Counted from the stretch's first letter, positions 1-5,544 are shown. The stretch: DNA of 5,544 nucleotides from Thermoleophilaceae bacterium (GCA_013812005.1 JACCUE010000144.1:1-5544), one strand, 5' to 3'. Numbers and translations are program-made. The notes: a model not told the origin generated them from the letters alone.

Positions 1-660
1 GATGCGAAGGCGGTGCACGACACCGGCGGCTCGCGATTCCTCTATCCCTTCCTCGGCGAGGAGGAGACCGACCTCAACGCAGTCCTGTCCGACGTACGGG
101 AGTCCGTCTTGATGAAGGCAGAGGAGATCGCCCACCTGCGTGGCCAGACGCTCGTCGAGAGCCGGGCGGTGCTGACCGAGGCGGCCGATGCCCTGCGCGC
201 CCGTCTCGACGCCGGCGGCCGGCTGCTGGCGCTCGGCAACGGCGGCTCGGCCACCGACGCGATGGACGCCGTGGCCGACATGCGGATGCCGCCATTTCCG
301 TGGCCGGCGAGGAGGGCGCTGGACCTGACCGAGGACGCCGCGATACTTACCGCCATCGCCAACGACATCGGAACCGACGCCCTGTTCTCGCGCCAGGTGA
401 TTGCCCACGGGCGCGAGCAGGACTCGCTGCTCGCCTTCTCCACGAGCGGCAACTCGGGCAACGTGATCTCCGCGCTGGCCGAGGCGCGGAGGCGGGGCAT
501 GCACACCATCGCGATGGTGGGCTATGACGGCGGCCGGGTGGCGGGCGAGCGGCTGGCCGACCAGGTGGTGGTCACGCGCTCCGAGCACATCCCCCGGGTC
601 CAGGAGGCGCAGGCGTCCGCCTGGCACGTGCTGCGCGAGCTTGTCGAGGAGGCGCCGTGA
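1..660 (+). CDS. GmhA-like SIS-domain phosphosugar isomerase, probably 5'-partial
   Basis: SIS-domain protein of the sedoheptulose-7-phosphate isomerase (GmhA) type, a cytosolic aldose/ketose phosphate isomerase. Counting from the GTG at 13, it shows the phosphate-loop GNGGS (75-79), a second loop ANDIG (116-120), the STSGNS phosphate-binding motif (143-148) and a C-terminal helix with Q197 and H205, which align with E. coli Gln172 and His180. The positions matching the zinc ligands His61 and Glu65 are Asp85 and Asp89, so metal use or substrate may differ. The frame is open to the left edge (Asp-Ala-Lys-Ala before the GTG), and about 28 residues precede the usual GmhA start. The gene therefore may begin outside the window; GTG 13 has only a weak GAAGG in front. 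It lies directly upstream of hypF. From recall, SIS proteins of this kind occur in actinobacterial [NiFe]-hydrogenase clusters, but their role there is unclear. Family assignment is firm; substrate is unknown. Confidence 0.85.
   Translation, partial: DAKAVHDTGGSRFLYPFLGEEETDLNAVLSDVRESVLMKAEEIAHLRGQTLVESRAVLTEAADALRARLDAGGRLLALGNGGSATDAMDAVADMRMPPFPWPARRALDLTEDAAILTAIANDIGTDALFSRQVIAHGREQDSLLAFSTSGNSGNVISALAEARRRGMHTIAMVGYDGGRVAGERLADQVVVTRSEHIPRVQEAQASAWHVLRELVEEAP
647..659 (+). promoter_or_regulatory. Perfect Shine-Dalgarno with GTGA stop/start overlap
   Basis: AGGAGG at 647-652 lies four bases before GTG 657-659, which overlaps the TGA stop (658-660) of the SIS gene. This is the arrangement expected for translational coupling in an operon. 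It is the strongest ribosome binding site near the hypF start, yet it drives a frame that is not the HypF frame. Confidence 0.6.
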
Positions 661-722
661 ACGATCAGATCGTGATGCACGGGCCGGTGGCGACCCGGAC
701 CAGCCGCCGCACCCGGGAGTAG
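657..722 (+). CDS. 21-codon coupled ORF: leader peptide or frameshifted hypF N-terminus
   Basis: GTG at 657 opens a 21-residue frame (MNDQIVMHGPVATRTSRRTR, then Glu) ending at TAG 720-722. It has a perfect AGGAGG and overlaps the upstream stop. Of its 21 sense codons, 20 end in G or C, against 11 of 21 for the HypF frame over the same stretch, so this is the frame that looks translated. Its stop lies two bases before the CTG at 725, where HypF homology begins in the other frame. Two readings fit: a short coupled leader that feeds reinitiation on hypF, or the true hypF N-terminus shifted by a missing base (real mutation or assembly error) between about 690 and 720. The peptide matches nothing I recognise. 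Confidence 0.35.
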   Translation: MNDQIVMHGPVATRTSRRTRE

Positions 723-724
723 CG

Positions 725-3031
725 CTGAACGGCCCGCGCAGGGTCCAGGTGCGCGTGACCGGCACGGTGCAGGGGGTGGGATTTCGCCCCTTCGTGTACC
801 GCCTGGCGGGCGACCTGGACCTCACCGGCTATGTGCTCAACGACGACCGGGGAGTGTTGCTGGAGGTCGAGGGCGCCTCAGCTGCGGTGGTGAGCTTCCT
901 CGCTCGCCTGCCCGCCGATGCGCCGCCGCTGGCAACCGTGGAGCAGGTCTTCACCGAGGAGGTGGCGCCCACCGGCGCCCCGGGCTTCGAGATCGCCGCC
1001 AGCCGCCGGGGCGGCACGCCGCTGGCACTGGTGTCCCCCGACGTCGCCACCTGTGCGGCGTGCCTCTCCGAGATGGCCGACCCCGGCGACCGCCGGTACC
1101 GATACCCGTTCACCAACTGCACCGACTGCGGCCCGCGCTTCACGATCGTGCGCGACGTGCCCTACGACCGGCCCCTGACCACCATGGCCGGGTTCGAGAT
1201 GTGTGCGCTGTGCCGCGCCGAGTATGAGAATCCGGACGACCGGCGCTTCCACGCCCAGCCCAACGCCTGTCCGGAGTGCGGGCCGGCGCTGAGGTTGGTC
1301 GAGCCCGGGGGGGGAGCGGTCGGGCAAGGGGATCCGCTGGCGGCTGCGGCGGAGGCCCTGCGGGGTGGCGCGGTCCTGGCGATCAAGGGCTTGGGCGGCT
1401 ACCACCTGGCCTGCCGCGCGGGGCACGAGGTTGCCTCCGCGGCCCTGCGGTCGCGCAAGCACCGCGAGGACAAGCCGTTCGCGCTGATGGCCGCGGACCT
1501 GACCGCGGCGCGCGAGCTGGTGGAGCTGACCGGGGCCGAGGAAGCACTGCTGCTGGGCTCGGAGCGCCCGATCGTCGTCGCGCGCCGACACCCCGACGCT
1601 CCCGTGGCCCCCTCAGTCGCGCCCGGCTCCCCGGATCTCGGGGTGATGCTGCCCTACACGCCGCTGCACCACCTGCTGCTGGCGGAGGCAGGGGAGACGC
1701 TGGTGATGACCAGCGGCAACCTCTCCGACGAGCCGATCGCCTACGACGACGCCGAGGCCCTGAAGCGACTCGGCTCGATCGCCGACCTGCTGCTGGTGCA
1801 CGATCGGCCGATACACGTGCGAGCCGACGACTCTGTGGTGCGCTCGCTCGGCGATCTGCGCGCGGCGCCGCTGATGCTGCGCCGTTCCCGCGGCTACGCG
1901 CCGGCCAGCATCCCCCTTCCGATCGAAGCCTCCCGGGCCGTGCTCGCCTGCGGCGCCGAGCTCAAGAGCACCTTCAGCCTGGCCCAGGGTCCGCGCGCGT
2001 GGGTGTCGCACCACATCGGCGATCTCAAGAACTACGAGACCCTTCGCTCCTTCGAGGAGGGCGTCGCGCACTTCGAGCGCCTGTTTGCGGTGTCGCCCGA
2101 AATCGTGGTCCACGACCTGCATCCCGACTATCTCTCCACCCGCTACGCCCTCACGCGCGAGGGCGTGGAGACGATGGCCGTACAGCACCACCACGCCCAT
2201 CTCGCCGCCTGCCTGGCCGAGCACGGGGAGGAGGGTCCGGCCGTGGGCGCGATCTACGACGGCACCGGCTACGGCGAGGACGGCTCGGTGTGGGGCGGAG
2301 AGCTGCTCTTCGGTGACGTCGCATCGTATGAGCGGGCCGGGTCGCTGGCCGCGGTGCCGATGCCCGGGGGAGAGCGCGCGGTGCTGGAGCCGTGGCGGAT
2401 GGCGTGTTCGTGGCTGGTCGCCGCGGGTCAAGACCAGCCGCCGATGCCGGCTGCGCTGGCGGGCGCCGTGTCACCCGAGCGCTGGGAGCAGGTGGCGGCC
2501 CTCGCCCGGAGCGGATTCGTCTCGCCCTCGACCTCGAGCATGGGGCGGCTGTTCGACGCCGTGTCGTCGCTGTGCGGCCTGCGCCCGACGGTCACCTACG
2601 AGGGTCAGGCTGCGATTGAGCTTGAGGCAGCGGCCGGCGCCGCCCGTGAGGGCACGCCATATCCCCTGCCGCTACGCGACGCCGAGGGTGGCCTGGAGCT
2701 CGACGCCCGCGAGACCGTGCGAGCGGTGGCGCGCGACGTGGCTCAGGGAGCCTCGACCGCTCTCGTGTCGGCGCGCTTCCACGCGGCCGTGGCGGTTGCG
2801 ACCGCCGAGGCCTGCACCCTGATCGCCGCGGCGCGGGGCACCGACGTCGTGGTGCTCTCCGGCGGGGTGTTCAACAACCGGCTGCTGGTCGAGCGCACCG
2901 TCGCGCTGCTCGAGGATCGCCGGCTGCGCGTCCTGCTGCCCGAGCTGCTGCCCGCGGGTGATGGCGGGATCTCCTACGGGCAGGCAGCCGCAGCGGCCGC
3001 CCGGCTGGCCCGGACCCGGTCGCCTACGTGA
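725..3031 (+). CDS. hypF: HypF, carbamoyltransferase for [NiFe]-hydrogenase maturation
   Basis: HypF takes carbamoyl phosphate and ATP, forms carbamoyl-adenylate and moves the carbamoyl group to the C-terminal Cys of HypE, the source of the CN ligands on the hydrogenase iron. All domains are present (numbering from CTG 725, 768 residues): acylphosphatase with VQGVGFR 15-21 and Asn39; two zinc fingers with Cys110/113/132/135 and Cys160/163/182/185; YrdC-like domain about 200-395 with KGLGGYHLAC 221-230, TSGN 329-332 and RRSRGYAP near 390; Kae1-like domain from about 405 with HHHAH 488-492, DGTGYGEDG from Asp512, SGGVFNNR 712-719 and GDGG with Asp746, where the family usually has NDGG. Catalytic residues appear intact and length matches the family. 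The start is uncertain. CTG 725 has GGGAG five bases upstream and keeps the whole first strand; GTG 749 (AGGG at 740-743) and TTG 641 are alternatives, and the true start may be GTG 657 if the sequence is frameshifted. It follows the SIS gene, presumably in one operon. Confidence 0.96.
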   Translation: MNGPRRVQVRVTGTVQGVGFRPFVYRLAGDLDLTGYVLNDDRGVLLEVEGASAAVVSFLARLPADAPPLATVEQVFTEEVAPTGAPGFEIAASRRGGTPLALVSPDVATCAACLSEMADPGDRRYRYPFTNCTDCGPRFTIVRDVPYDRPLTTMAGFEMCALCRAEYENPDDRRFHAQPNACPECGPALRLVEPGGGAVGQGDPLAAAAEALRGGAVLAIKGLGGYHLACRAGHEVASAALRSRKHREDKPFALMAADLTAARELVELTGAEEALLLGSERPIVVARRHPDAPVAPSVAPGSPDLGVMLPYTPLHHLLLAEAGETLVMTSGNLSDEPIAYDDAEALKRLGSIADLLLVHDRPIHVRADDSVVRSLGDLRAAPLMLRRSRGYAPASIPLPIEASRAVLACGAELKSTFSLAQGPRAWVSHHIGDLKNYETLRSFEEGVAHFERLFAVSPEIVVHDLHPDYLSTRYALTREGVETMAVQHHHAHLAACLAEHGEEGPAVGAIYDGTGYGEDGSVWGGELLFGDVASYERAGSLAAVPMPGGERAVLEPWRMACSWLVAAGQDQPPMPAALAGAVSPERWEQVAALARSGFVSPSTSSMGRLFDAVSSLCGLRPTVTYEGQAAIELEAAAGAAREGTPYPLPLRDAEGGLELDARETVRAVARDVAQGASTALVSARFHAAVAVATAEACTLIAAARGTDVVVLSGGVFNNRLLVERTVALLEDRRLRVLLPELLPAGDGGISYGQAAAAAARLARTRSPT

Positions 3032-3785
3032 TCCCGGTGTACCAGAGGCCGAACATCAGCCCGAAGGCGCCCAGGCACGGGATCACCACGTTGCGGTAGA
3101 GCGGCTCGATCACCGGCCGCGTGAGCACCCAGGCGAAGGCCGTCGTACACAGCGCCATGGACAGAACCGACATGGGCGCGAACACCGCCAGCGCGGCGAT
3201 CGCCTCGACCTGGGTGGGCAGCGCCGCGATCAACAGCAGCGCAACGGCGCCGGTTCCGGCCAGGCCGTGCAGGGCGCCGATGGCAAACGCCTGGTGGGGG
3301 GTGCGAACGTGGCGGTGGGAGTGCTCGTCGCCACCCTTGCGCAGATGGCGCAGGCGTGCGGCGTGGGAGTCGTCGGCATCGGCCCTGTCGTGCCCGTGGC
3401 TGGCCGCGCGGTAGTCACCCCGCGCCCACTTCCCGGCCACCCGCAGTGCCAGCAGGATGATCACCACTCCCACCGCCTTCTCGGCGCCGCTCTCCAGCCA
3501 GCCGGGCAGCTCGGTCTTGAAGGCGATCAGCGGGATCCCGATCACCAGCAGAACCGCTGCGTGGCCGATGCCCCACCACGCACCGAGTCGCGTGGCCGCC
3601 CGGGTGTCTCCCTCGTCGGCCGCCACCAGCGAGGTGACCGCCACGAGGTGGTCGGGATCGGAGGCGTGGCGCAGGCCCAGCACGAACGCCAGCCCCAGGG
3701 CCAACAGCAGCGGAGCGCCCTCGAACAGGCCGGTGAGCCAGGCGTCGACCTCTTCCACGGGACCGAACAGCCATTGGAAGCTCAA
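3024..3785 (-). CDS. NicO/UreH-like nickel permease
   Basis: Polytopic inner-membrane protein that most likely imports Ni2+ for hydrogenase. Numbering from TTG 3785 (253 residues), about six hydrophobic segments are visible (near 25-40, 68-89, 101-118, 167-188, 194-214, 229-250). The first ends in RHASDPDH, the HX4DH nickel/cobalt signature (His40, Asp45, His46). Also seen are GIGH (72-75) and GALHGLAGTGA from about 170. A cytosolic loop at 130-164 carries eight histidines, typical of metal-binding loops in this superfamily. TTG 3785 is chosen because GAGAGG lies seven bases before it and it overlaps the stop of the small Fur-like ORF (TTGA); GTG 3803 is in frame but has no ribosome binding site. 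It converges on hypF, the two coding ends overlapping by eight bases (3024-3031). Nickel as substrate is inferred from the motif and the hypF neighbour; cobalt or export cannot be excluded. Confidence 0.85.
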   Translation of the reverse strand: MSFQWLFGPVEEVDAWLTGLFEGAPLLLALGLAFVLGLRHASDPDHLVAVTSLVAADEGDTRAATRLGAWWGIGHAAVLLVIGIPLIAFKTELPGWLESGAEKAVGVVIILLALRVAGKWARGDYRAASHGHDRADADDSHAARLRHLRKGGDEHSHRHVRTPHQAFAIGALHGLAGTGAVALLLIAALPTQVEAIAALAVFAPMSVLSMALCTTAFAWVLTRPVIEPLYRNVVIPCLGAFGLMFGLWYTGIT

Positions 3786-3895
3786 GGCGTGGCCTCTCTC
3801 CACAGACGGCAGGCCGCCGAGACCCTCAGCCCGTGGCCGCGCAGCGCCGCCAGGTCGGGAGCGTCGAGCGCGGGGACGTTTTGAGCACGTGCCAT
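3782..3895 (-). pseudogene. 37-codon ORF resembling the N-terminus of a Fur-family regulator
   Basis: ATG 3895 opens 37 codons ending at TGA 3784-3782. Residues 15-36 (DLAALRGHGLRVSAACRLWR, then Glu-Ala) resemble the first DNA-binding-domain helix of Fur/Zur/Nur proteins: compare ALKKAGLKVTLPRLKILEVL in E. coli Fur, or the common form LRxxGLRVTxxRRLVLEAL. The match stops at Glu-Ala; Thr-Pro and the stop follow, so the wing, dimerisation domain and metal ligands are absent. Codons 6-29 end in G or C in 23 of 24 cases, as expected for recently coding DNA. No good ribosome binding site precedes the ATG. The stop overlaps the TTG start of the permease, so it may now act as a coupled leader. I infer a remnant of a Nur-like regulator once next to the permease, its body lost by deletion. 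The short match means chance similarity is possible. Confidence 0.45.
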
Positions 3896-3907
3896 CCGGG
3901 ATCGTTC

Positions 3908-3939
3908 ACGCGACCGCGTCTGGTTGCGAACGGTCGCGT
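3908..3939 (-). promoter_or_regulatory. 9-bp inverted repeat in the permease leader
   Basis: ACGCGACCG (3908-3916) and CGGTCGCGT (3931-3939) are perfect 9-bp inverted repeats around a 14-base loop. In the - strand transcript the hairpin would end 12 bases before ATG 3895. A second GCGACC at 3950-3955 can pair with the same GGTCGC (3932-3937), giving two exclusive folds, but it lies upstream of or at the predicted start point, so only one fold may exist in RNA. There is no U-tract, so a terminator is unlikely; an operator or a structure limiting ribosome access is possible. Confidence 0.4.
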
Positions 3940-3952
3940 TTGGCTAGGTGCG

Positions 3953-3981
3953 ACCCTAGACCGATCGTCCGCTCAAGGCAA
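3953..3981 (-). promoter_or_regulatory. Candidate promoter for the Fur-like ORF and nickel permease
   Basis: On the - strand, TTGCCT (3981-3976) and TAGGGT (3958-3953) are 17 bases apart. This fits an actinobacterial housekeeping promoter, with four of six -35 matches and a TAnnnT -10. Transcription would begin near 3946. The -35 overlaps the dyad GGCAA-G-TTGCC (3977-3987) and the -10 overlaps the dyad CTAGG-N6-CCTAG (3944-3959), so either could be an operator. No match to the published Nur or Fur boxes is clear. Confidence 0.45.
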
Positions 3982-3989
3982 GTTGCCGC

Positions 3990-4604
3990 TCAGCCCGGGG
4001 TCGGCCGCAGCGTCTCCCCGATCCGGTCGAACAGCGGAGCGAATTGGGCGAGGCGCTCCGCCGGCGCGGTCTGGAAGACGATCGTGATCAGCGTCCGGCC
4101 GCGGAAGAGGAAGTAGTGCGCATGGGCTCCCCGCCCCCCGGTGGCGGCGTCCGGGTAGCTGTACAGATATAGGTATCCCGGGAGTCCGCCGAGGGTCACC
4201 TGGGTGGGCGGCCGCGCCAGCTTCACCTGTCCGACGGAGCTCACGAGCTTGTCGGTGAGCCTCTTCGCGGCGCCGAGGCTCTCCGGCCCGACCTCGATCC
4301 CGATGTCGGCGGTCCGCACCGACATCGAGGCGTCGTCACCCTCGGCCAGCAGCCGCACCTCGGGATCCGCCGAGGTGACGCGCCGCCAGCCGGCTGGATG
4401 CGAGATCGAGAGCCCGGCCGCCACGTCGCGAAACCGAACGAAGCCGTCCGCCGTCGGAGCCGGTTGCTCGGGCGGGGCGGGCGAGGCAAGCCCGCGCGCG
4501 AGCATGTACGCGGCCACGCCGCCCAGGATGGTCACCGCGACGGCCAGCGGGATCCATCTGCGCAGCGCGGCGGGCTCGAAGCCGCCGCGAGCCTCAGCCG
4601 TCAC
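3990..4604 (-). CDS. Membrane-anchored PsbP/Mog1-like protein of unknown function
   Basis: 204-residue protein with a short cytosolic head, one hydrophobic segment (about 17-36), a Pro/Ala-rich linker (41-52) and a presumably extracytoplasmic domain of about 150 residues. The domain opens with FRDVAAGLSISHPAGWRRV (58-76) and has a late strand-rich part with YLYLYSYP (144-151) and HAHYFLFRGRTLITIVFQ (161-178), then a helix LAQFAPLFDRIGETLR (185-200). This pattern of a 'sIsyPagW' start, FxxxxxLxxxVFQ strand and closing helix resembles the PsbP/Mog1/DUF1795 fold found in many actinobacterial surface proteins. No catalytic residue can be named. The start is GTG 4604 with no convincing ribosome binding site; the gene begins 24 bases after the DUF4383 stop and is in the same frame, so translation probably depends on coupling. 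The operon with DUF4383 is inferred from spacing. Similarity assignment is by eye. Confidence 0.75.
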   Translation of the reverse strand: MTAEARGGFEPAALRRWIPLAVAVTILGGVAAYMLARGLASPAPPEQPAPTADGFVRFRDVAAGLSISHPAGWRRVTSADPEVRLLAEGDDASMSVRTADIGIEVGPESLGAAKRLTDKLVSSVGQVKLARPPTQVTLGGLPGYLYLYSYPDAATGGRGAHAHYFLFRGRTLITIVFQTAPAERLAQFAPLFDRIGETLRPTPG

Positions 4605-4628
4605 TGCTGAGGCCCACGCCTGGTCGTA

Positions 4629-5171
4629 CTAGTACGTCCTCTCCCTGTACGTTCCCTCCCGATCCCACGCCGCGCGGCGTTCGTCGATCGGCCGAGTCTC
4701 GTCCGAGCGCACGGGCGTGTCCGCCGCGCGCACCGAATCGTCCTGCTGGCGGACGCCGATCAGGCCGAAGATGAGTGCCACGAGACCGGTGAGCAAGTGG
4801 AAGAAGTTGTCGAACGACAGGCTGGTGTTGATCGAGATGATCTGCAGGAAGTTGAGGAACCCGAGCACGGCGGCGAGCAGGTAGAAGAGCCCGACGCCGA
4901 TGAGCACCCCCTGCGTGATCGAGACGTCTCTCATCCGCGAGGCGATGATCAGGCCCGCGCCGATCGCAAGGTGCACGATGTTGTGAAAGATGTTCAGGTC
5001 GAAGAAGCCCAGGAACTGCTCGTCCGTTTCAGCGACGAAGCCCGTGAATCCCGTCACCGTGAAGCCAATCACGCCCGCGGCCACATAGCTGATCCCGAGC
5101 AACAGTGCGACCACCTTCACCACGTTCTCGCCCCCCGTCGAGGCGCTCCCCTGTCTCATCCGTCCCCCCAT
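4629..5171 (-). CDS. DUF4383 four-helix membrane protein
   Basis: 180-residue integral membrane protein with four hydrophobic segments (about 18-38, 61-79, 88-108, 121-141). The family signatures are present: NIFHNIVHLAIG (60-71) at the start of helix 2 and DNFFHLLTG (121-129) at the start of helix 4, both with conserved His and polar residues at the membrane edge. The C-terminal tail (142-180) is charged, rich in Arg, Asp and Glu, and likely cytosolic. Function of DUF4383 is unknown; it is common in actinobacteria. ATG 5171 is preceded by GAGAGGGG with six bases of spacing; a second in-frame ATG lies at 5159. It is the first gene of a likely pair with the PsbP-like protein, with a candidate promoter 50-80 bases upstream, divergent from the gene at 5370. 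Confidence 0.85.
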   Translation of the reverse strand: MGGRMRQGSASTGGENVVKVVALLLGISYVAAGVIGFTVTGFTGFVAETDEQFLGFFDLNIFHNIVHLAIGAGLIIASRMRDVSITQGVLIGVGLFYLLAAVLGFLNFLQIISINTSLSFDNFFHLLTGLVALIFGLIGVRQQDDSVRAADTPVRSDETRPIDERRAAWDREGTYRERTY

Positions 5172-5224
5172 CGGCTTCCCCTCTCAGTGGCGACCATCGA
5201 CGAAAAAGCGTGCCGCGCGCCGAT

Positions 5225-5254
5225 AGAATACCCCCACGCACGCCTTCTGCACAA
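5225..5254 (-). promoter_or_regulatory. Candidate promoter of the DUF4383 gene
   Basis: On the - strand TTGTGC (5254-5249) and TATTCT (5230-5225) are 18 bases apart, followed by a leader of about 45 bases. The -10 also reads GGGTAT (5233-5228), the core seen in SigB/SigF-type stress promoters of actinobacteria, but a matching GTTT -35 at the right distance is lacking. Either sigma class is possible. Confidence 0.4.
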
Positions 5255-5297
5255 GATCGACCCGTTTGAAACTCCTCGTGCACAGCTAGGAATTCGC

Positions 5298-5326
5298 TTG
5301 ATCGGCGCGACGGCCCCCCCTACTCT
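5298..5326 (+). promoter_or_regulatory. Candidate promoter of the gene at 5370
   Basis: TTGATC (5298-5303) and TACTCT (5321-5326) are exactly 17 bases apart, with a TAnnnT -10. The predicted start point is near 5333, giving a leader of about 37 bases before ATG 5370. Confidence 0.5.
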
Positions 5327-5340
5327 CAGGCGACCTGAGA
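5324..5340. promoter_or_regulatory. Perfect 7-bp dyad at the transcription start, operator candidate
   Basis: TCTCAGG (5324-5330) and CCTGAGA (5334-5340) form a perfect inverted repeat with a three-base spacer. It overlaps the end of the predicted -10 and the start point, the classic position for a repressor site. The half-site core CTCTCAG also occurs at 5181-5187, just upstream of the divergent DUF4383 gene. The regulator is unknown. Confidence 0.4.
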
Positions 5341-5369
5341 CGGACACCAAACGCAAGCGGAGGAGATCG

Positions 5370-5544
5370 ATGAGACGAGGGGAAACGACGGCAGGCGAGT
5401 TGAGGGCGGCGATCGACCGGCTTCCGCTCGCCACTCGGACGGCGATGCTCGATGGGATTCAGACGAACCCCATCATCGTCGGGGCGGACGGCGACCCTCG
5501 CGGTGGGGTCTGCCCGGTCTACGCCATCTCGAACCCACCGTCGA
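5370..5544 (+). CDS. Hypothetical protein, 3'-partial (cut by the window edge)
   Basis: ATG 5370 is preceded by GGAGGAGA (5359-5366), a strong ribosome binding site three bases away, and the frame stays open for 58 codons to the window end. The protein begins MRRGETTAGELRAAIDRLPL, then ATRTAMLDGIQTNPIIVGAD and a GDPRGGVCPVYA stretch (about 42-53). From memory, short actinobacterial proteins with ELRxAIDRLPxxTRxAMLEGI...IIVGAYTDxRGGVCPM exist, and this looks like a member, but no function is known to me. The single Cys (about residue 49) in GGVCP may be a conserved functional position. It is divergent from the DUF4383 gene and has its own promoter and dyad. Complete length cannot be judged. 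Confidence 0.7.
   Translation, partial: MRRGETTAGELRAAIDRLPLATRTAMLDGIQTNPIIVGADGDPRGGVCPVYAISNPPS

Noticed and set aside
524..640. ATG 524 as the hypF start
   Set aside because: It would add 67 residues rich in Arg, Pro and Ser/Thr that are the SIS gene read out of frame, with an overlap of 137 bases.
1307..1314. Run of eight G in hypF as a slippage or phase-variation tract
   Set aside because: The HypF frame is continuous on both sides and the run encodes a glycine linker between the zinc fingers and the YrdC domain; it is ordinary for such GC-rich DNA.
878..2431. Long - strand open frames opposite hypF (878-1591 and 1613-2431)
   Set aside because: They are antisense shadows produced by G/C-ending codons in hypF; their translations show no domain, and the + strand has an unbroken HypF.
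2958..3884. A 308-codon + strand open frame opposite the nickel permease
   Set aside because: It is rich in Gln, His, Arg and Gly with no domain, as expected of the reverse frame of a membrane protein gene.
3885..3892. GCACGTGC palindrome
   Set aside because: It falls inside codons 2-4 of the Fur-like ORF and such 8-bp palindromes are common in GC-rich DNA.
5264..5272. GTTTGAAAC as a repeat unit or operator
   Set aside because: Only four-base arms, a single copy, and outside the predicted promoter elements.

Overview
The window is GC-rich bacterial DNA with strong third-position G/C bias and GTG/TTG starts. The gene content (hydrogenase maturation, a DUF4383 membrane protein, TAnnnT-type -10 boxes) suggests an actinobacterium, perhaps of the Thermoleophilia/Solirubrobacterales type. 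The lineage is inferred from style and recall, not proven.

Left part, + strand (1-3031): the tail or whole of a GmhA-like SIS-domain sugar-phosphate isomerase is followed by hypF. HypF is the carbamoyltransferase that supplies the CN ligands of [NiFe]-hydrogenase. The junction is odd. A perfect AGGAGG and a GTGA stop/start overlap open a frame at 657 that stops after 21 codons at 722, while the HypF homology lies in another frame. This is either a coupled leader peptide or a frameshifted hypF N-terminus.

Middle, - strand (3895-3024): a NicO/UreH-like nickel permease runs tail-to-tail into hypF, with an 8-base overlap of the coding ends. In front of it is a 37-codon ORF resembling the first helix of a Fur-family regulator (Nur, the nickel uptake regulator, is in this family). 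The ORF stops exactly where the permease starts (TTGA overlap). A candidate promoter, three dyads and a 9-bp hairpin lie upstream. The nickel permease and HypF fit one job, building an active [NiFe]-hydrogenase, with nickel uptake probably regulated.

Right part: a two-gene - strand pair encodes a four-helix DUF4383 membrane protein, then a membrane-anchored PsbP/Mog1-like protein of unknown role. A divergent promoter region of about 200 bases (5172-5369) separates it from a + strand gene cut by the right edge. That gene encodes a small hypothetical protein, with a good promoter, a perfect 7-bp dyad at the start point and a strong ribosome binding site.

No tRNA, rRNA, CRISPR array, insertion sequence or phage gene was seen. 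No complete new system is evident. The best leads are the broken Fur-like/nickel permease leader and the frame conflict at the hypF start.
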